Assembly: GCA_002451165.1 (NCBI GenBank)
Contig: DKBH01000021.1
Location: forward strand, 1-58,073
Direction: 5' to 3'
DNA from: Nitrospiraceae bacterium UBA6905
GTDB lineage: Bacteria > Nitrospirota > Thermodesulfovibrionia > Thermodesulfovibrionales > UBA6898
DNA length: 58,073 nt
Positions 25,585 to 32,565 of this stretch are shown in pieces (the stretch's first letter is position 1; each line of letters opens with the position of its first letter). The notes beneath the pieces were generated by a model that did not search any database, was not told the origin of the DNA, and saw only the letters and a list, made by a program, of their open reading frames with translations. A program made the translations under genes and the position numbers.

Positions 25585-26235
25585 TCATGAGGTATCTCTT
25601 TCCCATCCATACTTTCCGATGAGCGGTACAAAGACGCAGGGCGTGTAGTGCTTCTCAACTATGCCATCTTCGGTCATCCTGATCTTCAGCAGGGTCTGAG
25701 AAAATCTGCTTCCAACGGGAATGACAAGGATGCCGTTCATGCCAAGTTGATCCAGAAGCGGATCGGGTATCTTCGGGGCTGCCGCCGTTATGATGATACG
25801 GTCGAATGGCGCTTCCTGTGGCCAGCCGAGGGTCCCGTCCCCCGTTTTTACATAAATGTTCTTATAAGAAAGGGCGAGGAACATTGATGCCGCCCGTTCT
25901 GACAGCACTGGTATCCGCTCGATGGTGTATACTTCTTTTGCAAGCTCTGCCAGGATTGCGCCCTGATATCCCGACCCCGTCCCAATCTCGAGAACTTTTT
26001 CCTCACCGCTGAGTTCGAGGAGTTCCGTCATGATGGCCACCATATAAGGTTGCGATATGGTCTGGCCTTCGCCGATAGAGAGTGCCATGTCGTCGTAAGC
26101 GTTAGGTAAGTTGGATTCCCCGGCAAAGAGATGGCGGGGAACCTTTCTCAGCGCCGCAAGGACGCGCTGGTCCTTGATGCCACGTGGAATAAGTTGCGTC
26201 TCTACCATCCACGCCCGTCGGGATTTGTGGTCCAC
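25585..26235 (-). CDS. pcm: Protein-L-isoaspartate O-methyltransferase
   Basis: 216 residues. MVETQLIPRGIKDQRVL, VPRHLFAG, GEGQTISQPYMVAIMTELL and the SAM motif VLEIGTGSGYQGAILAEL are diagnostic. It methylates isoaspartyl residues in damaged proteins for repair. It lies in the surE-flavoprotein-pcm operon; surE and pcm neighbourhood is common in bacteria, where both belong to stationary-phase survival genes. The stop of the flavoprotein is 4 bases upstream. Confidence 0.96.
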   Translation of the reverse strand: MDHKSRRAWMVETQLIPRGIKDQRVLAALRKVPRHLFAGESNLPNAYDDMALSIGEGQTISQPYMVAIMTELLELSGEEKVLEIGTGSGYQGAILAELAKEVYTIERIPVLSERAASMFLALSYKNIYVKTGDGTLGWPQEAPFDRIIITAAAPKIPDPLLDQLGMNGILVIPVGSRFSQTLLKIRMTEDGIVEKHYTPCVFVPLIGKYGWERDTS

Positions 26236-26239
26236 GGTC

Positions 26240-27619
26240 TCAGGCCCTCTTCAATATCTCGCGAGCGGCGACGACTCCCGATGCTGAGGCCTGGATAAGT
26301 CCCCTGCTGACCCCTGGGCCATCGCCTGCCGCAAAGATGTTTTTTATCTCAGTTTCAAGACTGTTGGTGAGTTTCAGCTGCAGAGAGTAGAACTTTACCT
26401 CAACACCGTAAAGCAGCGTATTCCGGGAATTAACACCTGGTGCTATCTTATCGAGCGCTTCCAACATCTCAAGGATATTAGAAAGATAACGGTAGGGAAG
26501 GGCAAAACTCAGGTCGCCCGGCGTCGCATCAGCGAGGGATGGGCGGACGGTGCCTTTACTGATGCGTTCATAGGTCGACCGTCTGCCCGCATGGAGGTCT
26601 CCCAGTCGCTGTACTATGACGCCCTTGCCCATGAAGTTTGCAAGCTGGGCGATATATCTTCCGTAGGAGATGGGCTCGTCAAAAGGTTCGGTGAAATAGG
26701 TGCTTACGAGAAGCGCAAAATTCGTATTGCTCGTCCTCCGGTCAGTAAAGCTGTGCCCGTTGACGGTCCATATACCCTTCAGGTATTCCTTTACAACTTC
26801 TCCGTAAGGATTGACGCAGAATGTCCTGACCCGGTCATCAAACTTCTTGGAATAAAAGATCAGTTTGGGTTCATAGGTGATACTCGTCAGCGGTTCGAGC
26901 ACCGCAGCCGGCAGTTCGACTCTTACACCGAGATCTACGGGGTTCTTGAGCTGGGTAAGTTCGAGTCTCCGTACTTCTTCCTCTAGCCATTTCGAGCCCT
27001 CTCGACCCGGAGCAAGAACCAAGAAGTCAGAAGAGAATATCCTGCCGTCCCTAAGTTTGACCCCTGCATAGCTCCCGTTCCTGACGATGATCTGTTCGGC
27101 TTCTGCCTTGAAGATGATTTCGATCTTTTTGCTGATCTCGTCCTTCATATTTCTGAGAACCACACTGCAGCGGTCGGTTCCTATATGTCGTATCCTTGAC
27201 GGAATCAGCACAAGATCGTTCTTAGAAGCTATGCTCTTGATACCCTGTATCTCCTCTAAATTATCCCCGAATATCTCATCGGGAGCACCATAAGTGATAT
27301 AGATCCCGTCAACATAATCGATTAGTGACTGAACAGCGTCTGCGTCCATGTAGCGGGAAAGAAACCCTCCTACGTCGGGGGAGAGACTTAACTTGCCGTC
27401 GCTGTACGCTCCAGCTCCTCCCCAGCCGCTGAGCAGATGACATTCGCGACAGGATGCACAAGAGATTTTCCGTTCCTTCGAAGGGCACTTCCTGCTCGTG
27501 ATATCACGTCCTTTTTCGATAAGGAGTACTTTGAGATTTTTTTTCGATTTCAGAAATTCAAGAGCCGCAAAGATGCCAGCAGGTCCAGACCCCACGATGA
27601 CTACATCATAGTTATTCAT
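26240..27619 (-). CDS. FAD-dependent oxidoreductase (COG2509-like)
   Basis: 459 residues from the ATG 27619. FAD-binding motif DVVIVGSGPAGIFAA at the N-terminus, GWGGAGAYSDGKLSLS and the C-terminal FAAGDGPGVSRGLIQASASGV fix the family of uncharacterised flavoprotein dehydrogenases. A cysteine-rich loop CPSKERKISCASCRECH (about residues 45-61) may hold a disulfide or metal. Substrate unknown. The start overlaps the surE stop by 8 bases. Confidence 0.9.
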   Translation of the reverse strand: MNNYDVVIVGSGPAGIFAALEFLKSKKNLKVLLIEKGRDITSRKCPSKERKISCASCRECHLLSGWGGAGAYSDGKLSLSPDVGGFLSRYMDADAVQSLIDYVDGIYITYGAPDEIFGDNLEEIQGIKSIASKNDLVLIPSRIRHIGTDRCSVVLRNMKDEISKKIEIIFKAEAEQIIVRNGSYAGVKLRDGRIFSSDFLVLAPGREGSKWLEEEVRRLELTQLKNPVDLGVRVELPAAVLEPLTSITYEPKLIFYSKKFDDRVRTFCVNPYGEVVKEYLKGIWTVNGHSFTDRRTSNTNFALLVSTYFTEPFDEPISYGRYIAQLANFMGKGVIVQRLGDLHAGRRSTYERISKGTVRPSLADATPGDLSFALPYRYLSNILEMLEALDKIAPGVNSRNTLLYGVEVKFYSLQLKLTNSLETEIKNIFAAGDGPGVSRGLIQASASGVVAAREILKRA

Positions 27620-28385
27620 TCCTGACCTCAAGCATGTCAGACACGTTCCATCGCTCCCTCAGAAACGAAAGAGCGCTATGATTCGTAAGATCGAGATGTA
27701 TCGGCGTTATCGAAATGTAGTTCTCCTGCACCGCTTCCATGTCTGCCTCATCGCCATGTTCCCAAAATGTCCTGCCACCGCCGATCCAGTAATATTTTTC
27801 CCCCCAGGGATTGAAGGTCTCCTGGATCGAATTCTCATAGATACGTTTTCCCTGGCGAGTGATCTTGATCCCTCTGATCTTATTCCTTTCCACATTCGGA
27901 AAGTTTACGTTCAGCAGGGTATCAAAGGGAAGGGAGTGCTCAAGCACATATGACGCTATCTTAGTTGCAAAGAACGTCGCCGTATCGAAATGATAGTGCT
28001 TGTCAGTGATAAGAGAATACGCAATGGACGGTACGCCGAAGATCGTTCCTTCGATTGCCGCAGATACCGTTCCCGAATAGGTAATGTCGTCTCCGAGATT
28101 TGCTCCTTTATTGATTCCTGACACGACGAGGTCCGGTTTTCGGTGCAGCAATTTATTGATACCTAGTGTTACACAATCCGTAGGTGTACCATTTACGCTA
28201 AACACCTGTTCCCGGATTTCTTCTACCTTCAGCGGCCTATGGAGCGTCAGCGAGTGGCCCGCAGCGCTTCTTTCCCTGTCGGGTGCTACGATGCAGACAT
28301 CGCCGATCTTTTTCATGGACATATACAGGGCAATAATTCCGGGAGAGTGTACCCCATCGTCATTTGTAACTAGGATCAATGCCAT
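27612..28385 (-). CDS. surE: 5'/3'-nucleotidase SurE
   Basis: 257 residues from ATG 28385, which begins the family sequence ILVTNDDGVHSPGI with the metal-binding Asp pair. APDRERSAAGHSLTL, NGTPTDCVTLG and SGINKGANLGDDITYSGTVSAA are the other conserved blocks. SurE is a metal-dependent nucleoside monophosphatase. Only eight bases separate a TACAAT hexamer from the ATG and there is no clear Shine-Dalgarno, so a nearly leaderless mRNA is possible. Divergent from purM. Confidence 0.96.
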   Translation of the reverse strand: MALILVTNDDGVHSPGIIALYMSMKKIGDVCIVAPDRERSAAGHSLTLHRPLKVEEIREQVFSVNGTPTDCVTLGINKLLHRKPDLVVSGINKGANLGDDITYSGTVSAAIEGTIFGVPSIAYSLITDKHYHFDTATFFATKIASYVLEHSLPFDTLLNVNFPNVERNKIRGIKITRQGKRIYENSIQETFNPWGEKYYWIGGGRTFWEHGDEADMEAVQENYISITPIHLDLTNHSALSFLRERWNVSDMLEVRNE

Positions 28386-28541
28386 ATAAATGTATTGTAT
28401 CAGAAACAAAATAAGCGGGTTTGCGGTCAACCGGCCAAATATACATTTTCATATATAAAAAACTAAAAAGATCTTGCCCTTTGAAGAGGCTTTATGCACA
28501 ATATGTGTCACATTTACGAACCGTTTATTCCTTCCAGTAGA

Positions 28542-29597
28542 ATGAGCACAAGTATGACGAAGAAACGGATTACTTATAAAAAAGCGGGCGTTGATATTGA
28601 TGAGGGCGACAAGTTTGTCGACCTTATTGGACCACTTGTCAAGAAGACCTTCAGACCAGGTGTGATGACCGATATTGGCCTTTTTGGTGCGCTCTTCAGC
28701 CTTGATATCAGGAAATATCGGAAACCTGTTCTGGTAAGCGGTACTGACGGCGTAGGCACAAAGCTGAAGATCGCATTCATGACCGGCAAGCACGACACCG
28801 TCGGAATTGATCTTGTGGCCATGAGTGTCAACGATATTCTGACGAGCGGCGCTGAGCCCCTGTTTTTTCTTGATTATTTTGCCACGAGCAGACTGAAATC
28901 GGAGAAGGCTGCAGATGTCATTAAAGGTATAGCTATAGGTTGCCGCGAGGCAGGATGTGCGCTTGTGGGCGGCGAAACGGCAGAAATGCCTGGTTTTTAT
29001 GAAAAAGGTGAGTATGACCTTTCAGGTTTCGCCGTCGGCGTTGTGGACAAGGACAGGATTATTGACGGCAAGAGGATCAGGAAGGGAGATGCTGTCATAG
29101 GTCTGGCATCGAACGGGGTTCACAGCAATGGGTATTCGCTTGTCAGGAAGATATTCTTCGATTACAAGAAAATGAAGGTCACTAAATATATTCCGGAATT
29201 CGGTAGAACGCTGGGAGAGGAATTACTGAGGCCGACAAAGATTTATGTCAATGCCTATTATAGATTGAATAAGATCATAAAAGTCAAGGGTATGGCTCAC
29301 ATCACTGGGGGGGGCATCCCTGGTAACCTACCTAGGGTAATACCGAGAGGTCTCGGTGCAGTACTGAATGACAGAGCCTGGCAAGTACCGCCTGTCTTTA
29401 GCGTTATGCAACAGTTGGGCAATGTGCCGGAGGATGACATGAAACGTACCTTTAATATGGGCATCGGGTTTGTCATGATCGTGGACAGCGGAGATGCTGA
29501 TATGACGATGAATCTGTTGAAGAAAGCAGGGTATGACGCCTATCACATTGGAAGAATTGAAAAAGGCGTTAAGGGGGTGCAATATGCACAGGGTTAA
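28542..29597 (+). CDS. purM: Phosphoribosylformylglycinamidine cyclo-ligase
   Basis: About 351 residues. KRITYKKAGVDIDEGDKFV, SGTDGVGTKLKIAF, DLVAMSVNDILTSGAEPLFFLDYFA and GGETAEMPGFY are the AIR synthetase signatures. It forms aminoimidazole ribonucleotide in purine synthesis. Start is uncertain: ATGs at 28542 and 28554 fit the family, while 28494 would add a non-homologous leader. It overlaps the M23 gene by 14 bases. Confidence 0.96.
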   Translation: MSTSMTKKRITYKKAGVDIDEGDKFVDLIGPLVKKTFRPGVMTDIGLFGALFSLDIRKYRKPVLVSGTDGVGTKLKIAFMTGKHDTVGIDLVAMSVNDILTSGAEPLFFLDYFATSRLKSEKAADVIKGIAIGCREAGCALVGGETAEMPGFYEKGEYDLSGFAVGVVDKDRIIDGKRIRKGDAVIGLASNGVHSNGYSLVRKIFFDYKKMKVTKYIPEFGRTLGEELLRPTKIYVNAYYRLNKIIKVKGMAHITGGGIPGNLPRVIPRGLGAVLNDRAWQVPPVFSVMQQLGNVPEDDMKRTFNMGIGFVMIVDSGDADMTMNLLKKAGYDAYHIGRIEKGVKGVQYAQG

Positions 29598-30423
29598 AAG
29601 ATTGCTCAAAAAAGCATTCACGCCGATTACCATAATGCTTATCCCCCATACTGACCGAAAGTCTCTCAGCATCAAAGTCCCTTCAATAGGTATTCTTGTC
29701 TCAATCGTCATATGGTGTATAGGTATAGGTTATATTTTTTCCATTGCAATTTATGCATTTGAGTACAACAATATGAAGCAAAAGTTGAACTATTATTCGG
29801 CTGAATTTATTGAAATGAAATCGACTATAGCAGCACTAAAAAAAGCTGAGGAAGAGTTTCATAGGCTTTTTTCGTTCAAATCGAAGGAGAGGGTGCTTGA
29901 AAACATTGATACATCAGACACGGGTTCTATCGATATTGAAAATCTAAAGAAAGAGATAAAGTTGAGTTTCGAAACTGTCGGTGAAATAAAGGATTATTTA
30001 AGAAAGCAGCATGATCGCTATGTTTCGATCCCCAAAGGGTGGCCTGTAATAGGCGGACATATTACATCTTTTTTTGGCAACAGGGAGCACCCCAGAAGTG
30101 GCGATCGGCAATTCCATACCGGCATTGACATCGCTTCTGAGCCGGGCAGACCGGTTAAGGCAACGGCTGATGGCGTAGTCAGTTTTGCTGGCCGGTCAGG
30201 CGGCAGCGGTAACCTCGTGGCAATTGAGCATGGATTTGGCTTCTCAACCTATTACGCTCATAATCAACGGCTTCATGTGAGGATAGGGCAGACGGTAAGA
30301 AGAGGAGATATCATAGGATATGTTGGTTCTACTGGAAACTCTACCGGACCGCATGTCCATTATGAGGTCTGGAAAAACGGCAAGCCTATGAATCCATCGG
30401 GCTACCTTGACGGGAGGGCGTAA
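29584..30423 (+). CDS. Membrane-anchored M23 peptidase (LytM-type)
   Basis: 279 residues from ATG 29584, behind GGGGGTG. Residues about 28-60 form a signal-anchor helix; a coiled coil follows (about 65-150); the C-terminal LytM domain (about 165-275) has FHTGIDIASEPG and GPHVHYEVW with the zinc-ligand His/Asp residues. It probably cuts peptidoglycan cross-bridges or activates amidases in the periplasm. The next gene is a bactofilin, overlapping at TAATG, a common pairing in cell-shape loci. Confidence 0.93.
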   Translation: MHRVKRLLKKAFTPITIMLIPHTDRKSLSIKVPSIGILVSIVIWCIGIGYIFSIAIYAFEYNNMKQKLNYYSAEFIEMKSTIAALKKAEEEFHRLFSFKSKERVLENIDTSDTGSIDIENLKKEIKLSFETVGEIKDYLRKQHDRYVSIPKGWPVIGGHITSFFGNREHPRSGDRQFHTGIDIASEPGRPVKATADGVVSFAGRSGGSGNLVAIEHGFGFSTYYAHNQRLHVRIGQTVRRGDIIGYVGSTGNSTGPHVHYEVWKNGKPMNPSGYLDGRA

Positions 30424-30809
30424 TGTTTAATAAGAACACCGAAAAACTCGAATCGTTCGTCGGAGCGAATTCATCGTTCAAGGGGGACATTAGCACAAAA
30501 GGAACTCTCAGAATCGATGGGATTGTTGAAGGAAATATTGTTGCTGACTGGGTTGTACTGGGAGACAAGGCCCACATAAAAGGTGATATTGCTGCCCGGG
30601 GTATTGTTATCGGAGGAAGGGTTGAGGGCAATGCAAGGGCTAAAGAGATTGTCGAAATCAAGAATAAGGGACGGCTCAGCGGCGAGATTGCTACTTTGAA
30701 GCTAGTGGTTGTCGAAGGCGGTATTCTTGAAGGAAGAACCCGTATGCAGCAGCTTGAAGAAACAAAGATCATAGAGTTTCATGCAGCAGAGGAACGAAAA
30801 CACAGCTGA
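30423..30809 (+). CDS. Bactofilin
   Basis: 128 residues, a right-handed beta-helix with regularly spaced Gly and hydrophobic residues (GTLRIDGIVEGNI, KAHIKGDIAARGIVIGGRVEGNARA, RLSGEIATLKLVVVEGG). Bactofilins polymerise at the membrane and recruit peptidoglycan enzymes; the M23 peptidase directly upstream is the likely partner. The short N-terminus FNKNTEKLESFVG may contact the membrane. Confidence 0.95.
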   Translation: MFNKNTEKLESFVGANSSFKGDISTKGTLRIDGIVEGNIVADWVVLGDKAHIKGDIAARGIVIGGRVEGNARAKEIVEIKNKGRLSGEIATLKLVVVEGGILEGRTRMQQLEETKIIEFHAAEERKHS

Positions 30810-30839
30810 ATTAGTTGTTCTGCATGGTTATCCAACACA

Positions 30840-30870
30840 AAAGGGGGGACACTTCTTTCCCCCTTTGTTG
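30840..30870 (+). terminator. Intrinsic terminator after bactofilin
   Basis: AAAGGGGG (30840-30847) pairs with CCCCCTTT (30859-30866) around an 11-base loop; a GTTGTT tail follows. It lies 30 bases after the bactofilin stop and separates the purM operon from the IS insertion. Confidence 0.7.
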
Positions 30871-31042
30871 TTAGGGCGTTCAGAAATTGCCGGAGTCCTT
30901 TCTTGTTCTTAGTTCTATTCTCACCATCATAACCGTTTGTCTGTATCCTAAGTAGGTAAGTGCGACTAAGGATTCTCTTGCAGATCTGCAAGCAATATGC
31001 TCCGATATCTGGCTCAAATTATCGAGTGAAACATAATGTATA

Positions 31043-32489
31043 CTGGAGTTTCCTGATTTTTTCGCGTCATCAACAGCTAACCGATTGAAGCACAAAGATA
31101 AACGACAAATCAGTATCTTGCGTGGAGCAATTTTTTGTAGCGATGGAGATTCCTGAGTTTTCGATGCTCTATCATAGAGAAAGCCTTATCTGTGGCTGAG
31201 ATGGAGGTGCTATGAGCGAAAACATCAGGACCGCAGCCAATCTGAAGGGACAGCTGTCGAAATACTCAGGAATCATCTCGAAGGGATTCAGCAAGGCCAA
31301 GAGGGGGCTTGTCAAGGAGATGCTCTATGGGATACAGGCTGCAAAAGACGTAAAACTAAGCAACATAGCCAGAACCCTCAAAGAAGAACAGGCATTGATC
31401 AAGACTGAAGACCGGCTGTCTCGTAACCTTGACGACGAAGATTTCACGGAGGCAATCAATGAAGAGATCTGTCGCCTTGGAGCAGCGAAAGTAACCGATG
31501 ACATGGTCATAGCGTTTGACCCAGGCGACATTCGGAAGAAATATGCCAGGAAGATGGAATTTCTGGGGAAGGTAGCCGATGGCAGTGAGCATGAAGTGGG
31601 CAACGGGTATCATCTGTGCAAGATCGTGGCAGAGGATATTGAAAGCACCCGGGTGATCCCGCTGTACTGTGAAGCATATGCCTATGATGCCGTCAAAAGC
31701 GAAAACACGGAACTCCTTCGAGCGATAGAGAGGGTAGAACGCCATATCTGGAACAAGGGTATCCATGCCATAGACCGCGGGGGAGACCGGGGAGCGATCT
31801 GCCGGCATTATCTGAAGAAGGATGCCCCAAGACGCTTTGTGATCCGGATGAAAGAGCGGGACCTTATCCATAAGGGTAAACGCAAGCACTTTCTGGATAT
31901 GGCCACGAGGTTGCCTACACCCCGTGAAAGCATCCTGGCGGTCTATGACGACGGCAAGGAAAAGCGGAGGACTGTCAGATACCATGCGGTGGCGGTAAAG
32001 CTGCCAGAGCATGATCATGTGCTTTATCTTATCGTGGTAAAAGGCTTTGGGCTGAAGCCTATGATGCTGCTGACAAGCTGCCACGTGAATATCCGGAAGA
32101 AAGAGAGTATCTGGAGAATCGTCGAGTACTATTTGACCCGGTGGAAATGTGACGAATCGTTCCGGTATATCAAACAGTGCTATAACCTTGAGGACATCCG
32201 GGTGAGGAGTTATATCGGCATACGCAAGATCGTGGTGCTGGTGCTTGCGGTGTCGTATTTTGCAGCGGTGTATCTAGGGCAGAATATCAAACTCAAATTG
32301 CTGGTGGAGAGGGTCTTTCTGGTTTCAAAACGGTTCTTCGGTGTGCCGAGTTTCTTCAACTATGCGATAGCAGACGGGATATTTAATCTCTTGTTTCCTG
32401 ACAAAACTGCTCTCCGAGGATTATCCCCTACCGGTATGGATGACTTCCAACTCCGCTTTGAATTCGGTTAAAAACTCGGGAAACTCCAG
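31043..32489 (+). mobile_element. IS4-type insertion sequence with exact 10-bp target duplication
   Basis: The ends are inverted repeats: CTGGAGTTTCCTGATTTTT on the left (from 31043) and CTGGAGTTTCCCGAGTTTTT read inward from 32489 on the right, differing at two positions. ATAATGTATA flanks both sides (31033-31042 and 32490-32499), an exact 10-bp target duplication as expected for IS4-family elements. Length 1447 bp with one intact transposase gene. The insertion splits the upstream region of ppdK and its right edge abuts the -10 hexamer. The perfect duplication suggests a recent event. Confidence 0.93.
31212..32471 (+). CDS. IS4-type DDE transposase
   Basis: 419 residues, apparently intact. 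DDE-type core elements are MVIAFDPGDIRKKY (first Asp), IHAIDRGGDRGAICRHYL (second Asp) and RIVEYYLTRWKCDESFRYIKQCYNLEDIRVRSY, with the Y-(2)-R-(3)-E-(6)-K type signature carrying the Glu. It catalyses transposition of the surrounding element. It stops 18 bases before the right end of the element. Confidence 0.93.
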   Translation: MSENIRTAANLKGQLSKYSGIISKGFSKAKRGLVKEMLYGIQAAKDVKLSNIARTLKEEQALIKTEDRLSRNLDDEDFTEAINEEICRLGAAKVTDDMVIAFDPGDIRKKYARKMEFLGKVADGSEHEVGNGYHLCKIVAEDIESTRVIPLYCEAYAYDAVKSENTELLRAIERVERHIWNKGIHAIDRGGDRGAICRHYLKKDAPRRFVIRMKERDLIHKGKRKHFLDMATRLPTPRESILAVYDDGKEKRRTVRYHAVAVKLPEHDHVLYLIVVKGFGLKPMMLLTSCHVNIRKKESIWRIVEYYLTRWKCDESFRYIKQCYNLEDIRVRSYIGIRKIVVLVLAVSYFAAVYLGQNIKLKLLVERVFLVSKRFFGVPSFFNYAIADGIFNLLFPDKTALRGLSPTGMDDFQLRFEFG

Positions 32490-32495
32490 ATAATG

Positions 32496-32525
32496 TATAA
32501 TCTTGAAATTTCCTGAGTGCTCAGG
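32496..32525 (+). promoter_or_regulatory. ppdK -10 box and leader palindrome
   Basis: TATAAT (32496-32501) partly overlaps the right copy of the target duplication, so the -10 element survived the insertion but sequence upstream now comes from the element's end. A perfect inverted repeat CCTGAG-TG-CTCAGG (32512-32525) lies just downstream, near the expected start of transcription, and could be an operator or RNA hairpin. No convincing -35 box is seen in the element's terminal sequence. Confidence 0.45.
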
Positions 32526-32565
32526 TACTCTATAACCCTGCAAATTTTTTTTCGGGAGGGTCTTC

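Noticed and set aside
30880..31095. Minus-strand frame between bactofilin and the transposase
   Set aside because: It runs across the left end of the insertion element, so it did not exist before the insertion, and it shows no motif or start signal.
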